Positions 28,072 to 38,298 of a stretch of DNA of 64,000 nucleotides are shown one piece after another. The position numbers and the translations under genes are program-made. Source of the DNA: Vibrio sp. 99-70-13A1 (GTDB lineage: Bacteria; Pseudomonadota; Gammaproteobacteria; Enterobacterales; Vibrionaceae); NCBI RefSeq assembly GCF_013114625.1, contig NZ_VTXD01000021.1:81773-145772 (forward strand). The letters are read 5' to 3'. How positions within the stretch are numbered: the first letter of the stretch is position 1; each line of letters starts with the position of its first letter. The notes under the pieces were generated by a model. It ran no database searches. It was not told where the DNA came from and worked only from the letters and a program-made list of their open reading frames with translations.

Positions 28072-28309
28072 AGCGATAATTTTACAGAAATAAAACCCTA
28101 CATTTGCTGTGTGAAATCAAAGTTTCCAAAAATAAATACGTAAATTTCGTTAAAAACCCTCTCGTCAAAAACGTTACTTTCAACACCCTCAACAAATCAA
28201 CCAACTAGTACAAAAACACAAATCTACAATTTAACACAACAAAAACAATGAGTTAAAAAACTGTCGCTTTTATCACTATCATTTGTCGTTAATTTTATAA
28301 GGAAATTAA

Positions 28310-28465
28310 GTGAGTACGCATATAGTTATTCCATCGAAGAGAAACTACTTCTCTTTAACATTTAATTCCAGAAGTGATGGGCTTGCCTATCACTCCGGCA
28401 GCAAGCGAAGGTGTCATTGGCACCCGTGGCATAGTCCCCCCGGCTATGCCACGATATTTTTTTTC
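28310..28465 (+). ncRNA. Candidate structured small RNA with four hairpins
   Basis: The plus strand holds successive hairpins AAGAGAA/TTCTCTT (28337-28355), AGTGAT/ATCACT with an inner GGC/GCC (28373-28394), GGTG/CACC (near 28410-28424) and a perfect 10-bp terminator stem followed by eight T (28425-28464). A start near 28290-28310 is a guess from TTATCA/TAATTT-like promoter elements at about 28268-28296. A GTG with AAGGAAA upstream lies at 28310, so a short leader peptide is an alternative. No known RNA family was recognised. Confidence 0.45.
28425..28465 (+). terminator. Strong Rho-independent terminator
   Basis: CGTGGCATAG pairs perfectly with CTATGCCACG across a 9-base loop, followed by ATA and eight T. 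No recognised plus-strand gene precedes it within 400 bp. Confidence 0.85.
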
Positions 28466-28471
28466 ATTTCT

Positions 28472-28543
28472 CTCTTAACTCTCTTAACTCTCTTAACTCT
28501 CTTAACTCTCTTAACTCTCTTAACTCTCTTAACTCTCTTAACT
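28472..28543. repeat. Perfect 9-bp tandem repeat, eight copies
   Basis: Eight uninterrupted, identical CTCTTAACT units lie between the terminator at 28465 and the end of the AraC-type regulator gene. As the repeats are perfect, the copy number is likely to vary between strains. Confidence 0.95.
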
Positions 28544-28573
28544 CAGTATATTCATATCTTATTTGCAGTAAGC

Positions 28574-28600
28574 AATAAAAAACCCCAGCACTGGCTGAGG
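28574..28600 (-). terminator. Terminator of the AraC-type regulator gene
   Basis: On the minus strand CCTCAGC pairs with GCTGGGG around CAGT, followed by TTTTTTATT. Confidence 0.8.
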
Positions 28601-28631
28601 CTTATTTATGGGTTTTATTAACGTTAGAAAA

Positions 28632-31600
28632 CTAATCGGAATTTTCAGAAAACTTAGAGGGCGACACTCCAAAGTGATGTTTAAATTTCTGGCTGAAATA
28701 AGACGGGTCATTAAAGCCTGAGTCGAAAGCGACTTCTGATATTTTTCCACCAGCTAATAACCTCTCACAAGCTTTTTCTAAACGCACTTCATTCAAATAC
28801 TCATTAAAGGTTCGTTGATATGCAGACTTAAAGCGTCGCTGAAGGCTTCTTTCTGACATGAATAAACTCTTAGCCGCAGAAGTTGTTCCAAATTCAGGAT
28901 CAGAATAGTACTCACTAATAAGATGGTGAACTTTATGTTTCCACTCTTCCTCTGGGCTCAATTTATCCGCTTCAAGATCACTAGAATTATTTTTATTTGT
29001 TGTAACTTGCTCAATAGTACTCGCCACAACCTTCTGTAGTGTCGAAAAATCAATATCCCAAGAGAGACTCACTTTGTTCTGAGCTTCAGATGTGAACATC
29101 CCAAAATCCCCACCACTTTGCTTTATTAAAAGTGGTAGCTTTTCTATATTGAGGTCAGGAATGTGGTTAATCTCACTTTCTAAATGACCACTTGAAATCT
29201 TGGAAAATGGAGAACCATTATCAATGATTGTAATGACTAATTTTTCATTTTCTTCTTCAATCCATACTTTCATTGTTTGAGATTTATAGCTGCGTTTTAT
29301 GGCACTTGATATCAAACTATTGAAAAGTATATCTAGATTAAAATAGAGCAACTCAATATGTCTATAAGGCGTGTCTACTTTTATGTCTAGATTAATACCA
29401 GCTTTAAGCAAATCACCTTGCCAAGCTTTCAGAACCGATTCGAATACAAGAATAATATCGCATCCAAAGGTTGAGCTGTCTGCTCTTTCAGGGCTATTTT
29501 TTAGCTGCTCTAAACCATTTTTCAGGTTGATAATAGGCGTTTTACTTGGATTATCTTCCCAGCCAGGTAGTTGGTGTGCAACTTCATTAACTTGTGTAGA
29601 TAATGATTCAGCGACACTTTCTACTAATACATTTTTAACCTGAAGCTGTTTTTTTAATTGCTGATTCGTCGCTAACAATATTCGACTTTGATGCCTTAAT
29701 TGATCGGTTTTCAAGGCTACCTGAGCCTTTAGTTGTTTATTTGCATACGTGACAAACCTAGAACGCCAAAAAACGCAAATAGTAATAATACTGATAAACA
29801 GGAGTAAACTTGCAAAAGCCGCTAAACGAGTTAAATACCAAGGTTCAGCTACAGAAAAAGACTGGTTAATCGCATCAAAATGGTAATGAGAATCCGCTAA
29901 AGGTTGTACTTGCAAGGTATAGCTGCCAGGTAATAAGTGCTCTAGAGTCAGTAAGCCACCTTCAAATTCTGTCCAAGGTTCACCCTCATTTAAGCGGTAC
30001 TCTAAAGATTGTGTAAACGATGTTGGAAGCACGCCTAATTTAAAGCTAATTGATGTGCCATATGCAAATGGCTTTAATTCAATCTTCTTCCCACCTATAG
30101 AGATGGTTTCTTGGTCAATGCTTATACGGCTTAACAGTACTCGACTTTGGGGAGTATTTGAGACGAGTAATTCATCCGATGATGTTTTGATTACGCCATG
30201 CTTTGAGCCTAATAATAATGACATGGATTTTTGCTCTTCATCATAATATGAAGAACATGCACCCACGGCAATTTCATTGGCGACTAAACCAAAAGGCGCG
30301 CCTACATGCCGAATCAGTTGACCATCAAAGCTGTAGTAGCTGAGCCCTTTAGAAGATCCTAGCCAGACACCATTAGTATCTGATATTAAACAGCGAGGGT
30401 TAATATTGTCTTCTACTAACGGCACACCTTCGAGAAAAGACCCATTAGAAGGCATACGATATACCCCATAGCTACTAGCAAACCACTGCGCACCATCAGC
30501 AGCATCGACAATATCAACAATATTGCCAAAACGTTCACTCGGCTTATTAAACTTTATAGATTCGTCAGAAAAAGTATAAAAGCCATGATCAGTACCAATG
30601 TATATGTCCCCGCTTTCACTGGCTGTTAGCTCGGTAATTTTTGCAGGTAGATATTTGTCAACTAACCAAACGGCACCGTAATTTTTTAATCGCCCAGAGC
30701 CAAGGCTTAAAGCATATAAATTTTGACCAGACGTCATCCATACCGTCTTATTCTTGCTAAAGGCAATATTTTGGATGGTTAAATGACGTAAGTTATGCGG
30801 CAACATTGTCGGCTCAAAGGTTAACTTATCAATTGAAACTAACCCCAAGTCAGTCGCCAGCCACATTTTGTTTTCATTAAAATAAAAGTCAGAAACATTC
30901 CCTGAATACACTAATTTAGGAGGGCTATTTTCTTCAATGAAGTAAACTCCTGAAGAAGATGCGACCCAATAGCTTGTAGGGGTTTCTACATGCAACTTGT
31001 TCACAACAATATCGCTAAATTGCATGCCTTTCCCATTCAAAGGCGTTCTAGAAAATGTCTTGCTAAACAATGAGAAGTATCGAATGCCATTATTAGTGGC
31101 AATCCACATACCACCATAAGTGTCATTAATTAATGAATAAATTTTTCCACCGGGTAACGCAAAATCTTCGTTGGGTGACTTTTGAAAGCGAGTGACCTCT
31201 CCGGAGAAAAAATCATAGCTAAATAATCCATGCTCAGTCCCTACCCAATAAGCATTTGAAGTTTCAGCAAGCGAAAGAACATGTGAACCACTCACCTGCT
31301 GAATCGGATCATTACCCTCTCCAACTTTGATTATTATGATTCCTTTTAGCGTTCCAACAACTAGCTCACGCCGAGTGCTAGAAAAATACAGCTTCTCGAT
31401 GTAGTTCTTACCCGAAGGCGCTATATGATTAAATTCATCTTCGTCTGATAAATACACACCAGAATTTGTAGCTAATACCCATTTGGATAGCACCTTAATT
31501 GCATCATTGATTTGAATATCACTACGTTTATTATGCTGATACAAGCTTAGAAGGGAGTAAGTTTCAAACCCTTCAGAATGAACCTTATATGTATAAAAAT

Positions 31601-32012
31601 TAGTATCGTCCGTCACCCAAATATAGCCATTTGAGGTGCCTATATTAGTAATCACAGAACCAGGACTTAAGCTGAAGGCTAATGCACTTTCTTGCCCTGG
31701 AATGTGGCGATAGACTTCGTTGTCAAAAAATGTCCAAAACTCACCTTTATGAAACGCAATCTTATCTGAAGAAAAAGGCAGTAAACTTCCTTTCCTTGGT
31801 AATAAATTCACCCCGTCATAAAACTGAACTTTGCCATGAACATCATGAATCCATAGACCGCCACCTTCACCTAAGTAAAGATTTTTAGCCGCAAGGAAGT
31901 TTCCTTGTACCTGAATAGGCAAAGGATAAAAAACAGTTGGGGAAGTATTTAACGCGAAAGCATTAAATGAGGCACTCAACAATATGAGTACTCGAAAAAA
32001 ATAATGGAACAA
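28632..32012 (-). CDS. Membrane sensor-regulator: beta-propeller, degenerate kinase core, AraC HTH
   Basis: The 1126-residue protein starts with a signal peptide or anchor (VLILLSASFNAFA), then a periplasmic two-component-regulator-type beta propeller (about 30-610, repeated short segments such as GGLWIHD, GGMWIATNNGI and GVWLGSSKGLSYY), a Y_Y_Y domain (about 640-715) and a transmembrane helix (about 730-749). Inside the cell come a coiled coil, a histidine-kinase-like region without the phospho-acceptor His (LVESVAESLSTQ where ISHELRTP is usual), an ATPase-like region with SLISSAIKRS in place of the Asn box and DNGSPF (931-936), and an AraC-type HTH (about 1030-1126). No receiver domain was found. 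TTG at 32012 is the start; an in-frame TAG lies just upstream and no ATG is available. Confidence 0.85.
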   Translation of the reverse strand: MFHYFFRVLILLSASFNAFALNTSPTVFYPLPIQVQGNFLAAKNLYLGEGGGLWIHDVHGKVQFYDGVNLLPRKGSLLPFSSDKIAFHKGEFWTFFDNEVYRHIPGQESALAFSLSPGSVITNIGTSNGYIWVTDDTNFYTYKVHSEGFETYSLLSLYQHNKRSDIQINDAIKVLSKWVLATNSGVYLSDEDEFNHIAPSGKNYIEKLYFSSTRRELVVGTLKGIIIIKVGEGNDPIQQVSGSHVLSLAETSNAYWVGTEHGLFSYDFFSGEVTRFQKSPNEDFALPGGKIYSLINDTYGGMWIATNNGIRYFSLFSKTFSRTPLNGKGMQFSDIVVNKLHVETPTSYWVASSSGVYFIEENSPPKLVYSGNVSDFYFNENKMWLATDLGLVSIDKLTFEPTMLPHNLRHLTIQNIAFSKNKTVWMTSGQNLYALSLGSGRLKNYGAVWLVDKYLPAKITELTASESGDIYIGTDHGFYTFSDESIKFNKPSERFGNIVDIVDAADGAQWFASSYGVYRMPSNGSFLEGVPLVEDNINPRCLISDTNGVWLGSSKGLSYYSFDGQLIRHVGAPFGLVANEIAVGACSSYYDEEQKSMSLLLGSKHGVIKTSSDELLVSNTPQSRVLLSRISIDQETISIGGKKIELKPFAYGTSISFKLGVLPTSFTQSLEYRLNEGEPWTEFEGGLLTLEHLLPGSYTLQVQPLADSHYHFDAINQSFSVAEPWYLTRLAAFASLLLFISIITICVFWRSRFVTYANKQLKAQVALKTDQLRHQSRILLATNQQLKKQLQVKNVLVESVAESLSTQVNEVAHQLPGWEDNPSKTPIINLKNGLEQLKNSPERADSSTFGCDIILVFESVLKAWQGDLLKAGINLDIKVDTPYRHIELLYFNLDILFNSLISSAIKRSYKSQTMKVWIEEENEKLVITIIDNGSPFSKISSGHLESEINHIPDLNIEKLPLLIKQSGGDFGMFTSEAQNKVSLSWDIDFSTLQKVVASTIEQVTTNKNNSSDLEADKLSPEEEWKHKVHHLISEYYSDPEFGTTSAAKSLFMSERSLQRRFKSAYQRTFNEYLNEVRLEKACERLLAGGKISEVAFDSGFNDPSYFSQKFKHHFGVSPSKFSENSD

Positions 32013-32207
32013 CTTTAAACCCTAAGCAGCAAGAAGAATCTATTATGCACCACGCTTTATAGTAGGCATTTTTTTGTACTAATTATTATCTAATCATTCT
32101 AGCTGAAAATATTCTAGGAAAAAGCAGGTTTATGAATGTGGAAGCCTTTTTATCTAGGGGATCACGTAAATACCGCAACAAAGCGGTACTTACGACATTT
32201 AATACAC

Positions 32208-33092
32208 TTATTTTTTACCTAAACAATCAGTATAACTTTGAGTAAGTTGTTGAAGAAAATCAAAATAGCTACCCAATTTAACATCAATTGTAGAGCCAAT
32301 TGGATCAAGTTCACCTTTAGTCGCTTGGCTTCCTCGTGTTACTGATTCAATAACGGCAGGGGTAAATTGAGGTTCAGAAAAGACACATTGCACCTTATCT
32401 CGCTTCAGTGTATTTCTGATTGTTATAAGAGTTTTTGCACCTGGTTTTCTTTCTGGGCTAACCGTAAAGTAACCTAAGTTATTTAAACCAAAGTCTTCTT
32501 CGAAGTAACCGTATGCATCATGAAACACATAGTAGCCAGTGTCTTTTACAGGCTCCAGTTGCTCTATTATCGAACCTTTGGTTTCATCTAACTGCTTCAT
32601 AAATTGAACCAAGTTATCTTTATATAGAGCTGTATTTTTTGGATCAAGTTTAACTAATTCACCAGAAATATATTGAGCTGCTACTTTTACCTGTTCGATA
32701 CCTAACCAGAAATGAGGGTCATGGTTTCCATGATCATGCCCTTCATGAGCATCATGATCTTCACTTCCAAATTCTCTTAAATTTAAGTTAGGAATTTGAC
32801 TGATAGTAAGCACGTTGCTCCTACCCTCAAGTACTTTAACAAAAGACGTTTCTAAATCACGACCAAACCAAATAACCATATCAGCTTGTTGGATTTTTTT
32901 TACATCAGAAGGCTTCAAAGCATAATCATGCGGAGATGCATTACTATTCATTAAAACGTCAGGCTCACTAACCCCCTGCGTTAGTTCTACTACGATCATT
33001 TGAATCGGCTTAAAACTAGTCAATATGGTACTAGCATTCGCTACTGTGGGGAGTAGAAGTGAAGTAACTAAGAATATGATTGAACGAAACAT
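32208..33092 (-). CDS. znuA: Zinc ABC transporter substrate-binding protein
   Basis: ZnuA captures periplasmic Zn2+ for ZnuBC. The 294-residue protein has a signal peptide (cut about ANA/STIL), the ligand segment NASPHDYALKPSD with H55, the His/Asp-rich loop at 112-127 (EDHDAHEGHDHGNHDPHF), and the second-half ligand segment YVFHDAYGYFEEDFGL. It is transcribed divergently from znuCB across an 83-bp gap holding a Zur box. Confidence 0.96.
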   Translation of the reverse strand: MFRSIIFLVTSLLLPTVANASTILTSFKPIQMIVVELTQGVSEPDVLMNSNASPHDYALKPSDVKKIQQADMVIWFGRDLETSFVKVLEGRSNVLTISQIPNLNLREFGSEDHDAHEGHDHGNHDPHFWLGIEQVKVAAQYISGELVKLDPKNTALYKDNLVQFMKQLDETKGSIIEQLEPVKDTGYYVFHDAYGYFEEDFGLNNLGYFTVSPERKPGAKTLITIRNTLKRDKVQCVFSEPQFTPAVIESVTRGSQATKGELDPIGSTIDVKLGSYFDFLQQLTQSYTDCLGKK

Positions 33093-33130
33093 GGTGCCTC
33101 TATAATAGAAAAGTAGCGTAGGTAAGCTTC

Positions 33131-33150
33131 AAATGTTACATTATAACATT
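33131..33150. promoter_or_regulatory. Zur box between znuA and znuCB
   Basis: The near-perfect palindrome AATGTTACATTATAACATT (9-bp arms, one mismatch) fits the TGTTATANTATAACA core bound by Zur. Its central place lets zinc repress both operons. Confidence 0.85.
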
Positions 33151-33175
33151 AGTTAATTGCAAATGAGTTCTATTC

Positions 33176-33958
33176 ATGGATACCTTAATCCAATTAGATG
33201 CGGTAAGTGTGGAATTTGACGGCCGTAAAGTGCTGGACAATATCTCCCTAGATATCCAGCGAGGGCGTATCACAACTTTAATTGGTCCCAATGGTGCTGG
33301 TAAATCTACCTTAGTAAAAGTACTACTCGGTCTTCAAAATAAATACCAAGGCAAGATGAGCCGTAAGAATAAGCTTAGAATTGGATATGTTCCTCAAAAG
33401 CTGAAACTTAACGATTCGCTACCGTTAAATGTAGAACGCTTTTTAAAATTAACCGGAAAATACAGCCCTCAAGAAATTCTTGAAGCCTTGAGACTGGTTG
33501 GCGCTGAGCATCTGCTTAAAAACAATATGCACCAGCTATCAGGAGGTGAGAACCAACGGGTACTGATTGCTAAAGCATTACTAAAAAGACCTGACCTACT
33601 AGTGCTTGATGAACCGGCTCAAGGTGTCGATGTACAAGGGCAAATTGATTTATATGATCTCATTGATACTCTTCGTCATAGATTTGGGTGTGGAGTATTC
33701 ATGGTTTCCCACGATTTACATTTAGTCATGGCTAAAACCGATGATGTGATTTGCTTACACCACCATATTTGTTGTTCAGGCGCACCTGCAGATATCAAAC
33801 AGCACCCTTCATATATCGCTTTGTTTGGTACCGCTGTTCAAGAGAGCTTGGCTTTCTACCACCACCAACATGAACACCATCACCACGACTTGGCAGGTCA
33901 ACCTGTATCTGGAGATGTGCACGACTGCTCTAACCACAAACACGGACACCATCAATAA
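33176..33958 (+). CDS. znuC: Zinc ABC transporter ATP-binding protein
   Basis: The 260-residue ATPase drives zinc import. Walker [10 protein letters not shown] is at 37-45, the signature [32 protein letters not shown] holds the C-loop and Walker B, and [10 protein letters not shown] the H-loop. Residues about 225-260 form a His-rich tail typical of ZnuC. The stop overlaps the znuB start in TAATG. Confidence 0.97.
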   Translation: MDTLIQLDAVSVEFDGRKVLDNISLDIQRGRITTLIGPNGAGKSTLVKVLLGLQNKYQGKMSRKNKLRIGYVPQKLKLNDSLPLNVERFLKLTGKYSPQEILEALRLVGAEHLLKNNMHQLSGGENQRVLIAKALLKRPDLLVLDEPAQGVDVQGQIDLYDLIDTLRHRFGCGVFMVSHDLHLVMAKTDDVICLHHHICCSGAPADIKQHPSYIALFGTAVQESLAFYHHQHEHHHHDLAGQPVSGDVHDCSNHKHGHHQ

Positions 33959-34743
33959 TGCTTGAGTTTCTTTTACCTTCTATCCTTGCAGGCTTAGGCA
34001 TCGCTCTTATTGCTGGTCCGCTGGGTTCGTTCGTAGTGTGGCGTAAAATGGCTTACTTCGGCGACACGCTTGCTCACGCATCCTTAATGGGTCTCGCCCT
34101 TGGTTTTTTATTCAATATTAATTTGTACTTCGCGCTACTAATTTGCTGCTTAATGCTGGCAGTATTACTCGTAACCTTACAAAAACAAAAGTTGGTCGCG
34201 ACAGATACCTTACTTGGTATTTTGGCACACAGCGCACTTTCATTAGGTCTTGTTGCTGTTAGCTTCTTAGATAACGTTCGTGTTGACCTAATGAGCTACT
34301 TATTTGGCGACTTGCTGGCAGTCTCTCCAACGGATTTAGTCTTTATCTATACGGGTGCAGCAGTGATTGGTCTGGTGCTTTTCATTTTTTGGCGACCACT
34401 ATTGTCAACAACTGTTAATGAAGATCTAGCCGCTGTCGATGGTATCAATATTGATTTAATGCGTCTGATTCTAATGCTGCTTGTAGGTATTGTGATCGCT
34501 GTTGGTATGAAGTTTGTTGGTGCGTTGATCATGACATCACTGCTGATCATTCCTGCAGCAACGGCAAGGAAGTTCTCAAGCACACCTGAGCAGATGGCAT
34601 TCCTGGCATCAGTTATCGGCTCTATCGCAGTGTTTGGTGGGTTAAGCCTGTCTTGGTTCTATGACACTCCTGCGGGTCCTTCCGTGGTTATCAGCGCTGC
34701 TGCAATGTTTATTCTGTCGCAATTGGCTAAAAGCCGCGCTTAG
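33958..34743 (+). CDS. znuB: Zinc ABC transporter permease
   Basis: ZnuB (261 residues) is the membrane channel of the zinc importer. It has about eight hydrophobic helices and the ABC-3 family landmarks [26 protein letters not shown] and [26 protein letters not shown]. Translational coupling with znuC is expected from the 1-bp overlap. Confidence 0.97.
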   Translation: MLEFLLPSILAGLGIALIAGPLGSFVVWRKMAYFGDTLAHASLMGLALGFLFNINLYFALLICCLMLAVLLVTLQKQKLVATDTLLGILAHSALSLGLVAVSFLDNVRVDLMSYLFGDLLAVSPTDLVFIYTGAAVIGLVLFIFWRPLLSTTVNEDLAAVDGINIDLMRLILMLLVGIVIAVGMKFVGALIMTSLLIIPAATARKFSSTPEQMAFLASVIGSIAVFGGLSLSWFYDTPAGPSVVISAAAMFILSQLAKSRA

Positions 34744-34770
34744 CAATTCGAACTCGTTTCTTGGAAACAT

Positions 34771-34803
34771 AAAAAAGGCTTGGTCAATAACCAAGCCTTT
34801 TTA
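34771..34803. terminator. Bidirectional terminator between znuB and sucD
   Basis: The stem AAAAAGGCTTGGT/ACCAAGCCTTTTT has T runs on both strands between convergent genes. Confidence 0.92.
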
Positions 34804-34847
34804 AATCGTTCAATTCACTTCTATCTTACTTGATAAAAGCCAGCTGA

Positions 34848-35720
34848 TTACCAACCGGTGATTTCACGTAGACCTTTGCCGATGTCAGCAAGAGACTTAA
34901 CAGTCTTAACGCCTGCTGCTTCTAACGCTGCGAATTTATCTTCAGCAGTACCTTTACCGCCAGAGATAATTGCGCCAGCGTGACCCATACGTTTACCCGG
35001 AGGAGCAGTAACACCCGCAATGTAAGAAACAACTGGCTTAGTTACGTTCGCTTTAATGAACTCCGCAGCTTCTTCTTCCGCAGTACCACCGATTTCACCA
35101 ATCATTACGATTGCTTCAGTTTCTGGATCTTCTTGGAAAAGTTTTAGGATATCAATGAAGTTTGAACCAGGAATAGGGTCACCACCGATACCAACACATG
35201 TAGACTGACCAAAGCCTTCATCTGTTGTTTGCTTAACTGCTTCATACGTCAGAGTACCTGAACGAGATACGATGCCGACTTTACCCTTCTTGTGGATATG
35301 GCCAGGCATAATACCAATCTTACACTCATCAGGAGTGATAAGACCTGGGCAGTTAGGACCGATCATGCGAACGCCAGTTTCTTCTAACTTCACTTTAACA
35401 TCGATCATATCCGTTGTAGGGATACCTTCTGTAATCGTTACAATCAGCTCGATACCTGCGTCAATCGCTTCTAGGATTGCATCTTTACAGAACGGAGCTG
35501 GTACGTAGATAACTGTTGCTGTTGCGCCAGTTACTTCAACCGCTTCACGTACTGTGTTAAATACAGGAAGACCTAGGTGAGTTTGACCGCCTTTACCAGG
35601 TGATACACCACCGACCATTTGCGTACCGTATGCGATAGCTTGCTCAGAGTGGAATGTACCTTGACCGCCAGTGAAACCCTGACAGATTACTTTAGTGTCT
35701 TTGTTAATTAATACAGACAT
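34848..35720 (-). CDS. sucD: Succinyl-CoA synthetase alpha subunit
   Basis: With SucC this subunit converts succinyl-CoA, ADP and phosphate to succinate, CoA and ATP. The 290 residues include the CoA-binding [42 protein letters not shown] and the active-site His in [21 protein letters not shown]. It overlaps sucC by one base and ends the sdh-suc cluster. Confidence 0.98.
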   Translation of the reverse strand: MSVLINKDTKVICQGFTGGQGTFHSEQAIAYGTQMVGGVSPGKGGQTHLGLPVFNTVREAVEVTGATATVIYVPAPFCKDAILEAIDAGIELIVTITEGIPTTDMIDVKVKLEETGVRMIGPNCPGLITPDECKIGIMPGHIHKKGKVGIVSRSGTLTYEAVKQTTDEGFGQSTCVGIGGDPIPGSNFIDILKLFQEDPETEAIVMIGEIGGTAEEEAAEFIKANVTKPVVSYIAGVTAPPGKRMGHAGAIISGGKGTAEDKFAALEAAGVKTVKSLADIGKGLREITGW

Positions 35721-36886
35721 TATTTAGCCTCCGCAGCAGCAACAACTTTCTGAGCAGCATCTGTTAGTGATTCAGCTGCAATGATATCAACGTCAGAATT
35801 AGCAAGTACTTCGCGACCTAGATCTGCGTTTGTACCTTCAAGACGAACAACAACAGGAACTGTTACGCCTACTTCTTTAACCGCACCGATAATACCTTCA
35901 GCAATCATGTCACAACGAACGATACCACCAAAGATGTTAACGAGTACTGCTTTAACATTGTCATCAGAAAGGATGATCTTGAATGCTTCAGCTACACGCT
36001 CTTTAGTCGCGCCGCCGCCTACATCAAGGAAGTTTGCTGGCTTGCCGCCGTGAAGGTTTACGATATCCATCGTACCCATTGCAAGACCTGCACCGTTAAC
36101 CATACAGCCAACGTTGCCATCTAGTGCTACGTAGTTCAGTTCCCACTGCGCAGCGTGAGCTTCGCGCTCGTCTTCTTGTGAAGGATCGTGCATTTCACGA
36201 AGCTTTGGCTGACGGTACATTGCGTTTGAGTCAATGTTGATTTTGCCATCAAGACAAAGAAGGTTACCTTCGTCAGTAATTACAAGCGGGTTAATTTCTA
36301 GTAGAGCTAGGTCGTACTGAGAGAACATTTCACCAAGACCCATAAAGATCTTTACGAACTGTTTAATTTGATCGCCAGCTAGGCCAAGTTTGAACGCAAG
36401 TTCACGACCTTGGTAAGCTTGAGGACCGACTAGAGGATCGATCGCTGATTGATGAATCAACTCAGGTGTTTCTTCAGCAATTTTCTCAATGTCCACACCG
36501 CCTTCAGTCGACGCCATGAATACAATTTTACGAGTAGCACGGTCAACAACAGCACCTAGGTAAAGTTCATTAGCAATGTTTGATGCTTCTTCAACTAGGA
36601 TCTTTGTTACAGGTTGACCATTCGCGTCTGTTTGGTAAGTCACTAGGTTTTTACCTAGCCACTTTTGTGCAAACTCTTTAACGCCTTCTTTAGTATCATG
36701 CAGTTCAACACCGCCCGCTTTACCGCGACCACCTGCGTGAACCTGACACTTTACGACTTTCTTAGCTGTGCTGATTCGACCCGCGGCTTCAAATGCTTCT
36801 TGAGCTGTATCACATGCGAAGCCTTCTGGTACAGGCAAACCGAATTCTGCAAATAGCTGCTTTGCTTGATATTCATGCAAATTCAT
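35720..36886 (-). CDS. sucC: Succinyl-CoA synthetase beta subunit
   Basis: The 388-residue subunit carries the ATP-grasp nucleotide site and succinate contacts: [43 protein letters not shown] and [17 protein letters not shown]. The size matches E. coli SucC. It lies 185 bp downstream of sucB, with a hairpin in the gap. Confidence 0.98.
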   Translation of the reverse strand: MNLHEYQAKQLFAEFGLPVPEGFACDTAQEAFEAAGRISTAKKVVKCQVHAGGRGKAGGVELHDTKEGVKEFAQKWLGKNLVTYQTDANGQPVTKILVEEASNIANELYLGAVVDRATRKIVFMASTEGGVDIEKIAEETPELIHQSAIDPLVGPQAYQGRELAFKLGLAGDQIKQFVKIFMGLGEMFSQYDLALLEINPLVITDEGNLLCLDGKINIDSNAMYRQPKLREMHDPSQEDEREAHAAQWELNYVALDGNVGCMVNGAGLAMGTMDIVNLHGGKPANFLDVGGGATKERVAEAFKIILSDDNVKAVLVNIFGGIVRCDMIAEGIIGAVKEVGVTVPVVVRLEGTNADLGREVLANSDVDIIAAESLTDAAQKVVAAAEAK

Positions 36887-37032
36887 TTTGTTATTCCATT
36901 TGTTTATCCCTGAAGGGATTTATTATTTCCATCAGACATCAGCTTAACTGCGTCTATTTCGTAGGGTGCTTCTAAAATGCTTATCAAAATTTGATCAGCA
37001 ATAAACTAGGAGTGAGCTTCCCAATTTATAAA

Positions 37033-37061
37033 AATGAGAAGCTACAAGGCAGCTTCTCATT
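37033..37061 (-). terminator. Hairpin with T-rich tail between sucB and sucC
   Basis: AATGAGAAGCT pairs perfectly with AGCTTCTCATT (7-base loop) and is followed on the minus strand by TTTTATAA. It may attenuate read-through from sucAB into sucCD or stabilise the upstream mRNA end. Confidence 0.6.
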
Positions 37062-37071
37062 CAGTATTACT

Positions 37072-38277
37072 TTATACGTCTAGTAGTAATCGAGCTGGAT
37101 CTTCTAGAAGTTCTTTAATCGTTACCAAGAAACCAACTGACTCTCGACCATCAATCAAACGGTGGTCGTAAGAAAGTGCAAGGTACATCATTGGTAGAAT
37201 TTCAACTTGACCATTCACTGCCATTGGACGCTCTTGGATTTTGTGCATACCAAGAATTGCCGCTTGTGGCGGGTTAATGATTGGTGTTGACATCAATGAA
37301 CCGAAAACACCACCATTAGTGATAGTAAAGTTACCACCAATAAGCTCATCAACTGTTAACTTACCGTCGCGACCTTTGATTGCTAGCTCTTTAATGCCTT
37401 TCTCGATATCAGCAAAGCCAAGCGTGTCACAATCTTTCAGTACTGGAGTTACTAGACCACGAGGTGTAGAAACAGCCATGCTGATGTCGAAGTAGTTATG
37501 GTAAACAATGTCAGTTCCATCAATAGAAGCATTAACTTCTGGGAAACGTTTTAGAGCTTCAGTTACTGCTTTCACGTAGAAAGACATAAAGCCTAAACGA
37601 GTACCGTGGCGCTCTTCAAACTGGTCTTTGTACTGCTTACGAAGATCCATGATTGGCTTCATGTTTACTTCGTTAAACGTTGTCAGCATAGCTGTGCTAT
37701 TTTTCGCTTCAAGTAGACGATTCGCTACTGTTTTACGAAGACGAGTCATTGGTACACGTTTTTGGCTACGTGCTGTAGCTGGCGCTTGAATTGGCTCTTC
37801 TTTTGCTGCTGGTGCAGATTTTGCCGCAGCTAAGTGAGCATCAATATCTTCACGGGTAATACGACCGCCAACACCAGTACCTTTAACCTGTGAAGCTTCA
37901 AGGTTATGTTCACCTAGAAGACGACGTACCGCTGGGCTAAGCGCATCGTTGCTTTCTTCAGTCAATGCCGCTTTGTGGCGTTTATCAGGAGATGACTCAG
38001 TTTCTTCAGTTGTATCTTTAGTCGGCTCACCTGCAACAGCGCCAGGCTTAATTTTAGCAATCAGCTGCTTGGAAAGAACCGTTGCGCCTTCTTCTTCAAT
38101 AATAGCTTCTAGAACACCAGCTTCAGGCGCTGGTACTTCTAGAACTACTTTATCTGTTTCGATATCTACAATGACTTCGTCACGAGCTACGGCTTCACCC
38201 GGTTTTTTATGCCAAGTTGCAACTGTCGCGTCAGCCACTGATTCAGGTAAATCTGGAACCAGAATTTCAATTGTCAT
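37072..38277 (-). CDS. sucB: 2-oxoglutarate dehydrogenase E2, dihydrolipoyl succinyltransferase
   Basis: SucB transfers succinyl from lipoamide to CoA in the 2-oxoglutarate dehydrogenase complex. The lipoyl domain (1-80) has the modified lysine K43 in [11 protein letters not shown]. An acidic/Lys linker precedes the E1/E3-binding domain ([31 protein letters not shown]), and the catalytic domain ends with [11 protein letters not shown], holding the active His and Asp. 401 residues; 21 bp after sucA. Confidence 0.98.
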   Translation of the reverse strand: MTIEILVPDLPESVADATVATWHKKPGEAVARDEVIVDIETDKVVLEVPAPEAGVLEAIIEEEGATVLSKQLIAKIKPGAVAGEPTKDTTEETESSPDKRHKAALTEESNDALSPAVRRLLGEHNLEASQVKGTGVGGRITREDIDAHLAAAKSAPAAKEEPIQAPATARSQKRVPMTRLRKTVANRLLEAKNSTAMLTTFNEVNMKPIMDLRKQYKDQFEERHGTRLGFMSFYVKAVTEALKRFPEVNASIDGTDIVYHNYFDISMAVSTPRGLVTPVLKDCDTLGFADIEKGIKELAIKGRDGKLTVDELIGGNFTITNGGVFGSLMSTPIINPPQAAILGMHKIQERPMAVNGQVEILPMMYLALSYDHRLIDGRESVGFLVTIKELLEDPARLLLDV

Positions 38278-38298
38278 ATCTGTATCTTCCTTTTACTT

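Noticed and set aside
28259..28290. Fur box for the small RNA candidate
   Set aside because: The best 19-mer matches only about 9 of 16 fixed positions.
28310..28621. Open frame of 103 codons with Leu-Leu-Thr repeats on the plus strand
   Set aside because: It runs through a perfect terminator and a 9-bp tandem repeat, and the protein has no family look. Only its GTG and ribosome binding site hint at a short leader peptide; kept as an alternative under the RNA candidate.
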